NCBI RefSeq assembly: GCF_036967215.1
Contig: NZ_CP146016.1
Span: 1,799,337 to 1,863,336 of the forward strand
DNA length: 64,000 bases
DNA from: Sulfolobus tengchongensis
Lineage (GTDB): Archaea > Thermoproteota > Thermoprotei_A > Sulfolobales > Sulfolobaceae
Reading direction: 5' to 3'
Under the pieces are notes generated by a model, which did no database searches, was not told the origin of the DNA, and saw nothing but the letters and a program-made list of their open reading frames with translations. Below are positions 28,631-38,144 of this stretch, piece after piece. A program made the position numbers and the translations under genes. How positions within the stretch are numbered: the first letter of the stretch is position 1; each line of letters opens with the position of its first letter.

Positions 28631-29203
28631 GTGGATTTACCTCCAGATTTTCCTAAATCTGAAGTGGACGTCTACAGAGTAATTGAAGATTCTGGAACAT
28701 ACTATGTTAGGTTAGACTTAGATAGAAAGCCACATTATTTTACCTTAACAGAGAAGGAGATAATTTTACATTCTAAGGAGTTGCATGATTTAGTTTTAAG
28801 AGACGAAATTACAGATTGTTCTCCTTTAAGTATTTTAGATGAGATCTTTTATTTAATCTTATACGAATTAGGTGTAAAAAGGACTCAGCTATTTATAGAA
28901 TTTGATAACTTTTTTGATCTCATAACATCTGGAGAAGTAAAGGATTCAAAAAAGATAATAGAGCTAAGGAAAAAGGTACTTGTAAATTATTCTGATTCGA
29001 TAGTATTGTATTATGTCTCTAGAAGACTGAATAAACTCATTCCAAATGAGACCATAGAAGACATAAGATTCAACTATGAAAGAGCAGAGCTATTAGTAAC
29101 TAGATCAAGTGATTTATGCAATATATACCTTACTGAAGTTCAAAACAATTTAAATGAGATAATAAAGAAATTAACTTCAATTAATACACAAAATGAAAGG
29201 TGA
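28631..29203 (+). CDS. CorA-like soluble domain lacking the membrane helices
   Basis: A 190-residue protein starting at GTG directly after an in-frame stop. The region ERAELLVTRSSDLCNIYLTEVQ and NNLNEIIKKLTSIN matches the long stalk helix of CorA Mg2+ channels just before the first membrane helix, and the N-terminal part fits the CorA cytoplasmic alpha/beta domain. The protein stops (NTQNER) exactly where CorA would enter the membrane, so both transmembrane helices and the GMN motif are missing. It is either a truncated remnant of a corA gene or a soluble paralogue that assembles with an intact CorA. I see no downstream coding remnant of the missing part. Confidence 0.55.
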   Translation: MDLPPDFPKSEVDVYRVIEDSGTYYVRLDLDRKPHYFTLTEKEIILHSKELHDLVLRDEITDCSPLSILDEIFYLILYELGVKRTQLFIEFDNFFDLITSGEVKDSKKIIELRKKVLVNYSDSIVLYYVSRRLNKLIPNETIEDIRFNYERAELLVTRSSDLCNIYLTEVQNNLNEIIKKLTSINTQNER

Positions 29204-29444
29204 AAAATTATCAGTAAAAAGTGTTTTGTGGGATATTCATAAACTACATACTTCAGAGAATTATTGTCAACATAGCGGAACATAACTATATAAGGGAAAT
29301 ATTATATTAATTTCGATTTAATTTCAAAGAAACATTAAAAGTCTCTTTCAAAAGTTAAGGTGTGTACTCTTTAAGTTAATATAGTTATCCTTAACTTGTT
29401 AATCAAACTACGATTTGTATTACGGAAACACTATCCTAATAAAG

Positions 29445-29454
29445 TTTTTATAAA
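29445..29454 (+). promoter_or_regulatory. TATA box of aldehyde oxidoreductase gene
   Basis: TTTTTATAAA is centred about 26 nt before the ATG at 29475, which selects this ATG over the TTG one codon earlier. Confidence 0.6.
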
Positions 29455-29474
29455 CAAAAAACACACATAATTTG

Positions 29475-31649
29475 ATGCCAAGAGTTATAGGCAAACCATT
29501 GAAGAGGATAATTGAAGATCCACCATTAATTACCGGAAAAGGAAGATTTGTGTACGATATTGATTTCAGAGGAACACTTTATGCTGTATTCGTAAGAAGC
29601 CAATATCCGCATGCAAGGATAAAGAGTGTTAAATGTCCAGAAAAAGCCTTGTGCTACACTGCAAAAGACTTACCTGATATTATAGGATTGGCTAAAGAGG
29701 AAGTTATATATCAAGGACAACCGATAGCTGTAATTCTAGCAGAAGACGAATATAAAGCAAGGGATTTAGCTGAACAAGTAGAGGTAGAATATGAACCATT
29801 ACCTGCAGTTATAAATGTCGAAGATGCTTTGAAAGGAAATTATAAAGCTAAAAGTGATCTAAATTCAAATATAGTATTGGAGGATAATGTAGAGGTAGGA
29901 GATATAAATTCAGCCTTTAAAAGAGCATATAAAATAATTGAAGCTGAGGTAGTTAATCAAAGAGTTATACCATCAGCGATGGAACCTAGGGGTGCAGTTG
30001 CCTACTTTGATGGAAGAAGATTAACCGTTTGGAGCAGTACACAGACGCCCTTTGATTTGAAGAAATCCTTATCGGAGCTTTTAGGAAAATATGGTGTATA
30101 TGACATTAGGGTAATTCAGCCATTCGTCGGTGGAGCCTTCGGAAGTAAAATAATTAACTATCCAGAGGAATTTATTGTAGCCTACTTAGCAGTCGTAACT
30201 GGAAGACCAGTAAAGTGGTTTAATACGAGATCTGAGGACATGATGACTACAAATCACGGAAGGGATATGAGGCTAAGGTTTAAAGCAGCCTTTGACTCTG
30301 AAGGTAAGTTATTGGGAATAGAAGGTACATTAATAATGGACCTTGGAGCTCCAATCATGGAAATAGTTAGGGATTCCTTTGGAATGGCTACAACAGCAGC
30401 TCGTTTACTAATTGGAAGATATAAGGTTGAGGCTCTAAAGGTTAAGGTTCTTGGTGTTGCTACTAATAAAACGTTTATAGGTGCTTACAGAGGAGCTGGG
30501 AGGCCAGAGGCTACGTACTTCATAGAGAGAATATTAAACTTAGGTGCAAGAGCTTTAGGCATTGACCAATTTGAAATAAGGGAAAGGAATATAATGGATG
30601 ATGTAAACTACTATAAATTACCTACTGGAATAGTTTACGATAGCGGAAGATATAGGGAGATGTTAAGAATAGCTAAACCCTACTACCAAGAGTTAATAAA
30701 GAAACGCGATGAGTTAAGAGCTAAGGGAAAATTAGCAGGCGTTGGAGTGGCAATAGTAAGTGAAATAGCCTCATTTGGTCCATGGTCCACATCTAAAGTT
30801 AAAGTCTTACCTAATGGTAGGATTCAGGTAATTACTGGAACTACTCCGCATGGTCAAGGAGATGCGACTGCTTTCGCTCAAATAGCAGCTGAAGTTTTTG
30901 AAGTCGATGTTGATAAAGTTGACGTCTTGTGGGGAGATACCGATTTGATAGCAGATGGAGATTTGACTGCAGGAAGTAGAAGTATAACTGTAGGAGGTTC
31001 AGCTGTATATGAAGCTTCGAGAAGGCTAAAGGAGAAGTTATTAAGAGTTGTGTCAGAGAAATTGGGTGTTAAACCAGAAGAAATAGAGTATAGAGATGGA
31101 AAGTTTACACATAAGCAAAGCCAAATGAGTTTGGCAGATGTAGCTAAGGAAGCAATTAATATGGGAATGTTACCAGAAGAAGAATATTCCTACGTAATGA
31201 ACTTATATACTTCACCTTATGGCATTCACATGGCATTAGTCGAAGTCGATAGAGAAACTGGATTTGTGAAAATATTAGATTATAAGGGATTTGATGACGT
31301 AGGAGTTGTGGTTAATCCAATTTTAGCTGAGGGGCAAGTTCACGGTGGTGCTCTTCAAGGAATTTCACAAGCGTTATATGAGGAAACCGTATATTCTCCA
31401 GAGGGTAATTTAATAACTTCTAACTTCTCAGATTATGTAATTCCCACTGCTGTGGAAGGAGTTAAGGTAGAATGGAAATCTTTAGCACTAGCAAAATCTG
31501 ACACGCCAATAGGATCTAAGGGAATAGGAGAATTACCCACTATTGCTGCTACTCCTACAATTCTTCATGCTGTTGAAGATGCCATAGGTAAAAATATTTA
31601 CACTATGCCTATTAAGCCAGAAATTGTTTTAAAACTTTTAACAGAATGA
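29475..31649 (+). CDS. coxL: Molybdopterin-dependent aldehyde oxidoreductase, large subunit
   Basis: A 724-residue xanthine-oxidase family large subunit with PRVIGKPLKRIIEDPPLITG at the N-terminus, GGAFGSK (molybdopterin contact), GAYRGAGRPEATY, TTPHGQGDATAFAQIAAE, and GSKGIGELPTIAATP near the C-terminus, where the Glu of GEL is the catalytic base. The AYxCSFR loop of true CO dehydrogenase is absent (IGAYRGAGR instead), so this is an aldehyde or heterocycle oxidase despite the common coxL name. The FAD (medium) and [2Fe-2S] (small) subunits are not beside it, so it must borrow them or use other partners. In this sugar island an aldose or glyceraldehyde oxidation role is plausible. Confidence 0.88.
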   Translation: MPRVIGKPLKRIIEDPPLITGKGRFVYDIDFRGTLYAVFVRSQYPHARIKSVKCPEKALCYTAKDLPDIIGLAKEEVIYQGQPIAVILAEDEYKARDLAEQVEVEYEPLPAVINVEDALKGNYKAKSDLNSNIVLEDNVEVGDINSAFKRAYKIIEAEVVNQRVIPSAMEPRGAVAYFDGRRLTVWSSTQTPFDLKKSLSELLGKYGVYDIRVIQPFVGGAFGSKIINYPEEFIVAYLAVVTGRPVKWFNTRSEDMMTTNHGRDMRLRFKAAFDSEGKLLGIEGTLIMDLGAPIMEIVRDSFGMATTAARLLIGRYKVEALKVKVLGVATNKTFIGAYRGAGRPEATYFIERILNLGARALGIDQFEIRERNIMDDVNYYKLPTGIVYDSGRYREMLRIAKPYYQELIKKRDELRAKGKLAGVGVAIVSEIASFGPWSTSKVKVLPNGRIQVITGTTPHGQGDATAFAQIAAEVFEVDVDKVDVLWGDTDLIADGDLTAGSRSITVGGSAVYEASRRLKEKLLRVVSEKLGVKPEEIEYRDGKFTHKQSQMSLADVAKEAINMGMLPEEEYSYVMNLYTSPYGIHMALVEVDRETGFVKILDYKGFDDVGVVVNPILAEGQVHGGALQGISQALYEETVYSPEGNLITSNFSDYVIPTAVEGVKVEWKSLALAKSDTPIGSKGIGELPTIAATPTILHAVEDAIGKNIYTMPIKPEIVLKLLTE

Positions 31650-31713
31650 ATGCTTTTTATTCGAAAACTCTTTAAGTTACAAGAAGTTAATGTATTTATT
31701 TTTAAAGCAGATA

Positions 31714-31723
31714 ACTTTAAAAC
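31714..31723 (+). promoter_or_regulatory. TATA box of first MFS transporter gene
   Basis: ACTTTAAAAC is centred about 26 nt before 31745, where an out-of-frame ATG (MTVIATVKTLLFTE, stop at 31787-31789) stands 10 nt upstream of the TTG that opens the transporter frame. Confidence 0.45.
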
Positions 31724-31754
31724 ACTAACCTAATAACTAGTTCTATGACCGTGA

Positions 31755-32888
31755 TTGCCACCGTTAAGACTCTACTCTTTACTGAATAATTTGGCAAATA
31801 GTATCGTAAATCCCTTTGTATCTTTCTTCACAGCCTCGAATGGGATAACTGGAGTGTTACTAGCTATTGCATCTTCCGCAAATACTGCCTTTCCTGGAAT
31901 AATACAATATGTATTAGCAAACATTTATGTTAGGGCTAGAGTCTTAATCAGTATTGGAACACTATTTGGTGGTATTTTATGGATCTTTATAGGAATATTT
32001 GCTATATATAATTACTACTTCGTCCTTATCTATACAATCATAACAGTTTGTCTAGGTGCAGCAAATTTTGGCTGGCTATTAATCTTAGATAAGATAAGCT
32101 CGACACAAAGAGGAAGAACATTAGCTATATATAATTTTTACGCTTCTATAGGTGGTCTAGTTGCGACACTAATAACTGGTTTTCTTGTGGGTAATAATCT
32201 AGAATTGATGAGATATTTCTTTATAATAGCTGGAATAATATATTGTTTTAACTCATATGTCATTTACAAGTCTGATGTGGATGTGAGTTTCATTAATGAA
32301 AATGGTAAAAGGCTATTCTCATCTAATCCAGAAATTAGGAAATTCATTCTAATTAGCTTCTTTTTCACTTTGGTATGGTCAATGGCATGGCCGATTTTCC
32401 CATTAGCACAAGTTTATAAATTCCATATGGATGAATTTGAGGTAGGAATTGTTAATGTCACTGGTGGAATATCGACTCTTGCACTGCAGAGATATGTGGG
32501 AAAACTTGTTGATAGGCACAGAAAGTATGTGATGTTTTTTGGTAGGTTTGCATTAGCGACATTCCCTTTAGCGTATGCCCTCTCAACTTCTGTATATGAG
32601 ATTTACATTGCAAATTTAGTTTCAGGTTTCACAAATTCTGCCTCAATATCATACACTGCATATCTGTTTGACACCTCAAAATACTATGAGAAGAGAGTTA
32701 ATATTGCCTTATATAATATGTTTAATGGGTTCGCTGCATTAGTAGGTTCTACTATTTCTAGTCTAATATTCGATTTTATTTCTAATATTTTTAATATTGT
32801 ACTTTCCATAGATATCATGCTATTCACAATAGGAATACTGAGAATATTAATGTCACTACTATATTTAAAAGTCAAAATGACCTTCTAG
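31755..32888 (+). CDS. Major facilitator superfamily transporter (copy 1)
   Basis: A 377-residue protein with about 12 hydrophobic segments; FGWLLILDKISSTQRGRTLAIYNF resembles the loop 2-3 signature of MFS carriers and SMAWPIFPLAQVYKFHMDE marks the start of the second half. The frame opens at TTG with no in-frame ATG before the first helix. It is a paralogue of the protein encoded at 43989, with which it shares many identical stretches. Both lie just upstream of a sugar-processing gene set, so they probably import a sugar or a sugar derivative. The substrate is not evident. Confidence 0.8.
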   Translation: MPPLRLYSLLNNLANSIVNPFVSFFTASNGITGVLLAIASSANTAFPGIIQYVLANIYVRARVLISIGTLFGGILWIFIGIFAIYNYYFVLIYTIITVCLGAANFGWLLILDKISSTQRGRTLAIYNFYASIGGLVATLITGFLVGNNLELMRYFFIIAGIIYCFNSYVIYKSDVDVSFINENGKRLFSSNPEIRKFILISFFFTLVWSMAWPIFPLAQVYKFHMDEFEVGIVNVTGGISTLALQRYVGKLVDRHRKYVMFFGRFALATFPLAYALSTSVYEIYIANLVSGFTNSASISYTAYLFDTSKYYEKRVNIALYNMFNGFAALVGSTISSLIFDFISNIFNIVLSIDIMLFTIGILRILMSLLYLKVKMTF

Positions 32889-33405
32889 CTATTTCTTGAT
32901 GATTAGCGTCAATATCCAGAATTTTACAAAAATGCGGGCAGAAAGCTTCGCCTTTTTAAGACGGAGATGAATGCCCACACAAAAATTTAAATCATTAAGT
33001 AGTTTGTGGATTTTCTGAAAATTGAGGCTATTCTCTCTATCAGGACTATTCATAGAATTATCGTCTAGTTTTCAAATGATACACACACTATGATAAACCA
33101 AGCTAATTTGGAAAAGAAAAATTCATGAAGTATTTAGCTAGTATTTATAAATAATTAAAAATATTAAGGGTATGATTATAAATTTAATCTAGATAGCTAA
33201 AATTCTCAAATATACGACAAAAATAGCTTCATGAGTCCTAAAATTAATCAGTCCACAATTAAATCTCATCTTATAAATTTACATTTCTTCTCTCATAATC
33301 TAGTCCATAAAGCAAACAATAATCTTGAAATTTAATAAAAAATAGAATTATAGCATAAAATATAAAATTCTGTTAATTCTCCATTATTTTTCCTTAGCAA
33401 ATCAA
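32889..33405. other. Intergenic region with possible IS200/IS605 end relic
   Basis: About 517 bp, A+T rich. The segment 32936-32976 has GGGCA and TGCCC arms, with CTTCGCCTTTTTAAGACGGAG between them. It resembles the terminal hairpin CTCCGCCCTTACGACGGAG at 42173-42191 of the transposon in this window, so it may be the footprint of a lost element. The rest holds nothing recognised apart from the promoter of the next gene (GTTTATAATG near 33410). Confidence 0.3.
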
Positions 33406-33440
33406 AGTTTATAATGATGTATGATAGGAGAATACATGAT

Positions 33441-34523
33441 ATGAAATTTGGAATAATAGGATTAGGTGGATGGGTAGTTGGTGGTCATCTGCCAGCACTA
33501 ACTGAGCTGGGAATAAAGGTAGACTATTGCGTGGATATAGACGAGAAACGAGTAAAGGATTTCTCACAAAAAACCGGTTGTAAAGGTTATACTGATTATA
33601 AGGAAATGCTAAGGAACGAAAATCCAGATTTAGTCCTAATAGCGGTACCTCACAGTCTTCACGCAAGCATAGCGCTCGACGCCATAAATAATGATGCTAA
33701 TGTATATGTAGAAAAACCAATGGCGACATCTTTTTCAGAAGCACTAAACCTAGCAGAGGCTTCAAGGAAGAGAAATAAATTATTGATAGTAGGGCATGAA
33801 TACAGATTTGACCAACCTGTATTAATTGCTAAAAAATTAATAATGAGTGGGGAAGTAGGTAAAATTTACCACATGAGAGGATTTTATATAAGACAAAGGG
33901 GAATCCCAACTTCACCAACTTTTCTCAAAAAGGACTTAGCTAAGGGTGGAGTAGTATTCGATATAGGATCTCACATAGTTGATTTATTGTTATTCCTTTC
34001 AGGATTTCCAATTCCAAGGAGCGTTACAGCTAAAACGCATAACATTTTCTCTGAAGATAAAACTAAGTTCTCAGTGTATCCTTCTCCCACTTTACCCAAT
34101 TTCAAAATTGAGGTTGAGGATTTCGGTTCTGCATATCTAAATTTTGACGATATTTCAGCTTACATAGAAGTGAGTTGGGCTTCATATATAAAGGAGAATA
34201 GGAGGGAAATGGTAATTTTAGGAAATAAAGGAGGCATTCATATAGAAAATGCGACATTAAATTTTATAAAGAATATTACAGATGAACTGTTTATTTCAAG
34301 TCCATTAATCTCTCAGCAGAGAGGAAGTTTATATAGGGAAGTTTGGAAGACCGTGATGGATTCGCTCTCTAAGGGAACAGTTACATATCCGCTATGTACA
34401 GTAGAGCAAGGAGCAATAGATATAGCAATCTTAGAAGGTATATACAAATCGGCTTCAGAAAATAGGGAAGTTAAGTTGGATATACCGGAATGGCTTATCA
34501 GACAGTCTCAACAAGCAACTTAA
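33441..34523 (+). CDS. Gfo/Idh/MocA family oxidoreductase (copy 2)
   Basis: I start at the ATG at 33441 (MKFGIIGLGGWVVGGH, 360 residues), since the upstream 9 codons do not belong to the fold and a TATA-like GTTTATAATG lies about 30 nt before. Features: GLGGWVVGGHLPAL nucleotide loop, VYVEKPMATS (EKP motif), and GGVVFDIGSHIVDLLL, with the active-site Asp and His in the C-terminal domain. It is the closest in layout to the copy at 39850 (both have a YLxRRRGIP or FYIRQRGIP strand). It probably oxidises a sugar or cyclitol. It overlaps the convergent ABC gene by 26 bp. Confidence 0.86.
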   Translation: MKFGIIGLGGWVVGGHLPALTELGIKVDYCVDIDEKRVKDFSQKTGCKGYTDYKEMLRNENPDLVLIAVPHSLHASIALDAINNDANVYVEKPMATSFSEALNLAEASRKRNKLLIVGHEYRFDQPVLIAKKLIMSGEVGKIYHMRGFYIRQRGIPTSPTFLKKDLAKGGVVFDIGSHIVDLLLFLSGFPIPRSVTAKTHNIFSEDKTKFSVYPSPTLPNFKIEVEDFGSAYLNFDDISAYIEVSWASYIKENRREMVILGNKGGIHIENATLNFIKNITDELFISSPLISQQRGSLYREVWKTVMDSLSKGTVTYPLCTVEQGAIDIAILEGIYKSASENREVKLDIPEWLIRQSQQAT

Positions 34524-37089
34524 AGCTCTTTTTATCTAATTTATCCAAATCAATTTCATATAAGTTATCATTTTTATCTATTAGAACTACTTTTGTATCC
34601 AAGACTACAACATTTCTCCTTCCAATAGTGTAAGCCTTTATTTTACCCTTGTTAGTTTCAATATCCCATTCTAATTGATCCCCTTTGATATTAATTTCAT
34701 TTATCTTCTTTACTTGAAATATTAAATTATTATAGGCCAATCCAGCTTCTAAAACCTTTTTGGATTCCTCATCAAGCTTAGTGTAATCCTCTAGAAGCAG
34801 TACCTCATTACCATTTTCATCATAAAATCCTATGAATGTAGGTTTCGTAATAGGAAATAGCATTTTTGGAACTAAATTTCTATATGTAAAACCATTATAT
34901 GTGACGTCTACGACACTTCTTCTAGTAGAGGGTTTGATTCTAACGCTCTCAATATTATCTACTATTATATTTAATTTGGCCTCTGTTTCATGATTCATCT
35001 TTCTAGAGAATACATTCTCCTCATTAATCTGTTCCTCAAACATCTTATAAAATGCGCCTTTTTTATTCAGTAACTCCTCTGGTTTTCCCTCTTCCACTAC
35101 CTTACCATTACTTAATACTATTACCTTATCTGAGTTCATAACTTCATGTACATTATGGGTTATCATTATCACAGTCTTACCCTTAGAAACACTCATCATA
35201 GCCTCATATACCTCCCTTTCGCTCATCACATCTAAGTTTGAGGTAGCTTCATCAAATATTAAAACATCAGGATTCTTTATAATAGCTCTAGCGATACTTA
35301 ACCTTTGCCTCTGGCCTCCAGATAAATAAGTACCTCTTTCCCCCAAAATAGTATCATAAGCGAAGGGCAATTTAATTATCTCATCGTGAATTTTAGCAAT
35401 CTTACACGCCCTTATTATATCTTTTTCATTGACATTATCTGCACCATATGCCACATTATAACCCACTGTGGTATCAAATAACACTACGTCTTGAGGAACG
35501 TAAGCTATTTTTCTTCTCAAGTAATTCAAATCTATCTCTCTAATATCTATACCATCAATTAGAATTCTTCCTTCATTTACATCGTAAAATCTCAATAACA
35601 GTTTAGCTATAGTACTTTTACCAGAACCGCTCTTCCCGACAATGGCAACTTTCTCCCCCGGCTTTATAGTTATATTTACATCCTTTATAACGGGGAAATG
35701 TGGATCATACCCAAAATATACATGATCAAAGCGTATCTCTGCTGGCATTTTAGGCCTTTTAGGATTAGGGGGATTTGCAATCTGGGGTTTTACTTCTAAT
35801 ACTTCCCTAATTCTCTCTGCAGAGGTTAGAGATTGTTGTATAAAGGGTAGGACGTTGCTGAGATTATTTATTGGGCCGTAAAACTGAGAGACGTAAGCTA
35901 TGAAAGCTGTTATTACGCCTATTTCAATAACTCCAGAAATTACCTCATGTCCTCCTATCCACCATATTAGTATCGTGGAAAGGTTTACTATAAAGCCCAT
36001 TAAAGGCCAATATGTGGCATTCATTCTATTTATGGTAACACTTGACTCATATAGTCTGTTCAACATTTCCCTTAACCTCTTAGACTCATATTCCTCTCTA
36101 GAAAACGACCTAACAACGAGAAAATTGGGTATCGTATCGTTTATCCTTGAGGTTATGTCTGCGCTTCTCCTCCAATTTCTGTGATAAAGCCTATGTGATC
36201 TCCTCCTATAGGAAATAATCAAATAGACTATCGCGGGAACTGGAATTAGTATAAATATTGCTAATGTGGGATTTAACGTAAATAGAATTACACCAATACC
36301 GATTATAGTGAACAAGTTAGTTACAAGTGTTGGTAAACCCCAAACCAATAGCCAGTTAGTGTTTCCTGCGTCAGTGGTTAGCCTAGATAATATTCTACTT
36401 GGAGATATCCTCTCAATAAACGAATAGTCGTGATTAATCGCATGAGTGTATAGTATCTCTCTTAAATCATTTATTATTCTTGAGCCTAAATTATTTAATA
36501 TCCTATTCTGAATTGAGGATAATAGCGCAAGAGCTGAATAAGATGCAAATAAATACGTTATTATACTTACAAATAGCGAATTGGAATGAGATGGAGATAA
36601 TAGTACACTATCTATTAATATCTTGAGTAAATAGGGTGGAACCAAATTAAGGCCAGTGGTTATCAGTGAGAGAATAGCCCCTATTACTAGTGTCTTTCTA
36701 TACTTAGAAGCAATGTTCCAAAGCCATCTTAAAGTGCTCATGGTAACCCTTACGTTTTCCTCCTTCTCTTCGTCTTTTACTTCTATTTGTTCATTTTTAT
36801 TAAATGCATCAATTATTTTCTTGAATACCTCTTCCTTTTTCTTAGTAAAGTACGCTATTTCAATACTCTTACCATCTGAGGTGAATCCTATCAGCTTATC
36901 TATGGTTATTCCGGTTTCCAATGAGAGTCTTACTACATTATCTACATTAAGTACCTCCTTATCACCATCGTAAACTCTTATTTTGTTACCCTCAATTTTA
37001 ACTAATTCTTCCCTCAAATTTAGATCTCTATCTAGATCAGTTCTCACTTCAGCCTTAAACTTAGCCGTTACTATTGACGCTCTCTTCAC
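34498..37089 (-). CDS. ABC exporter half-transporter with C-terminal DUF1854 domain
   Basis: An 863-residue protein. Residues 1-115 are a small extra domain; 125-410 form the six-helix exporter membrane domain; the nucleotide-binding domain follows with Walker A GKSGSGKST (485-493), Q-loop VPQDVVLFD, signature LSGGQRQRLS and Walker B VLIFDEATSNLD. After about residue 690 comes a 170-residue DUF1854 region (RRSVVDVTYNGFTYRNLVP, IGFYDENGNEVLLLEDY, LIDKNDNLYEIDLDKLDKKS). DUF1854-bearing ABC proteins occur beside cyanophycin genes in bacteria, but no such genes are here. It would dimerise and export an unknown compound. It has a monocistronic layout between oxidoreductase genes. Confidence 0.88.
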   Translation of the reverse strand: MKRASIVTAKFKAEVRTDLDRDLNLREELVKIEGNKIRVYDGDKEVLNVDNVVRLSLETGITIDKLIGFTSDGKSIEIAYFTKKKEEVFKKIIDAFNKNEQIEVKDEEKEENVRVTMSTLRWLWNIASKYRKTLVIGAILSLITTGLNLVPPYLLKILIDSVLLSPSHSNSLFVSIITYLFASYSALALLSSIQNRILNNLGSRIINDLREILYTHAINHDYSFIERISPSRILSRLTTDAGNTNWLLVWGLPTLVTNLFTIIGIGVILFTLNPTLAIFILIPVPAIVYLIISYRRRSHRLYHRNWRRSADITSRINDTIPNFLVVRSFSREEYESKRLREMLNRLYESSVTINRMNATYWPLMGFIVNLSTILIWWIGGHEVISGVIEIGVITAFIAYVSQFYGPINNLSNVLPFIQQSLTSAERIREVLEVKPQIANPPNPKRPKMPAEIRFDHVYFGYDPHFPVIKDVNITIKPGEKVAIVGKSGSGKSTIAKLLLRFYDVNEGRILIDGIDIREIDLNYLRRKIAYVPQDVVLFDTTVGYNVAYGADNVNEKDIIRACKIAKIHDEIIKLPFAYDTILGERGTYLSGGQRQRLSIARAIIKNPDVLIFDEATSNLDVMSEREVYEAMMSVSKGKTVIMITHNVHEVMNSDKVIVLSNGKVVEEGKPEELLNKKGAFYKMFEEQINEENVFSRKMNHETEAKLNIIVDNIESVRIKPSTRRSVVDVTYNGFTYRNLVPKMLFPITKPTFIGFYDENGNEVLLLEDYTKLDEESKKVLEAGLAYNNLIFQVKKINEINIKGDQLEWDIETNKGKIKAYTIGRRNVVVLDTKVVLIDKNDNLYEIDLDKLDKKSFKLLVETV

Positions 37090-37178
37090 GAATATCTTTC
37101 TTTTTTGAATATAGTTAAAAACATTTCTATTTCCAAGCGGTAAAAAGTAATGCTTAAATATTTTGAAAACGTAAATAA

Positions 37179-38144
37179 ATGGCTATGAAAATAGCTGTAG
37201 TCGGATGTGATGGATTCGGTAAGGTCCACTTAAGGGCAATGAAAAATATACCAGATATAGAATATTACGTTTTTAGTAGAAATGAGGAAAAGGCAAAAGA
37301 ATGCATGAAGGAATTTAACGCAAAAGGGTATTTCACCAATTACGATGACATATTAAATTCAGATGTTGATATAGTGGACCTTTTAGTGAGTCATGATCAA
37401 CACTATCCCATGGGAATTAGAGCATTGAAATCGGGGAAGCATTTAATGTTAGAAAAACCAATAGCGAGAACGATAGAGGAAGCAGAAGGATTAATAAAAA
37501 CTGCGAAGGAGACCAATCGAAAATTCATGGTTTTAGAGCAATTTTACTTCGACTCGTCTGTTAGAAAAGCTAAGGAACTACTATCAAAACTTGGAAGCTT
37601 GTCTCTGATAATTGTGAGGTCTACGCACTTATACCAACCTAAGGGATGGAGAAGAGAAAAGGAAAAAATGGGAGGAGGTGCGTTAATTGATGGTGGTGTT
37701 CACTTCATCGATACGTTACTTAATCTCGGAGGAGAATATGAATACGTTAAGGCGAGCTGTGGGAGATATTTTTCTGGAATAGAAGGAGAAGATACCACAC
37801 TAGCTACCTTTAAGTTCAAAAATGGAGCATTGGGACTACTCATGTACAGTTGGTCAATCATAAATCCACCTAAAGTACCTGCCTTTGAGATATATGGAGA
37901 AAGAGGAAGTTTGGTAGAGGATCCAAATAGTAGAGTTATGGGAAAACCTTATGGTGACTTGATACTAAGCATAGGTGAGAAAGGGGAAAGAATAGAAGTC
38001 GAAAAGGTAAGCCCTATAGAAACTGAGATAAGAGAGTTTGTTAATGCTGTAAAAAATGATTCTAATGTTCCAATGCCTCCAGAAATTGCATTGAGAGATT
38101 TAAGAGCTGTTTTAGATATTTATCACTCATGTGGTTATTCCTAA
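37179..38144 (+). CDS. Gfo/Idh/MocA family oxidoreductase (copy 3)
   Basis: A 321-residue enzyme: KIAVVGCDGFGKVHLRAM nucleotide loop, MLEKPIARTI (EKP motif, about residues 90-99), and GGGALIDGGVHFIDTLLNLGG with the active-site Asp and His. It is the shortest of the four copies. The first and third codons are both ATG, so the start may be 37185. It overlaps the convergent aldo-keto reductase gene by 18 bp. The substrate is probably a sugar derivative. Confidence 0.85.
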   Translation: MAMKIAVVGCDGFGKVHLRAMKNIPDIEYYVFSRNEEKAKECMKEFNAKGYFTNYDDILNSDVDIVDLLVSHDQHYPMGIRALKSGKHLMLEKPIARTIEEAEGLIKTAKETNRKFMVLEQFYFDSSVRKAKELLSKLGSLSLIIVRSTHLYQPKGWRREKEKMGGGALIDGGVHFIDTLLNLGGEYEYVKASCGRYFSGIEGEDTTLATFKFKNGALGLLMYSWSIINPPKVPAFEIYGERGSLVEDPNSRVMGKPYGDLILSIGEKGERIEVEKVSPIETEIREFVNAVKNDSNVPMPPEIALRDLRAVLDIYHSCGYS

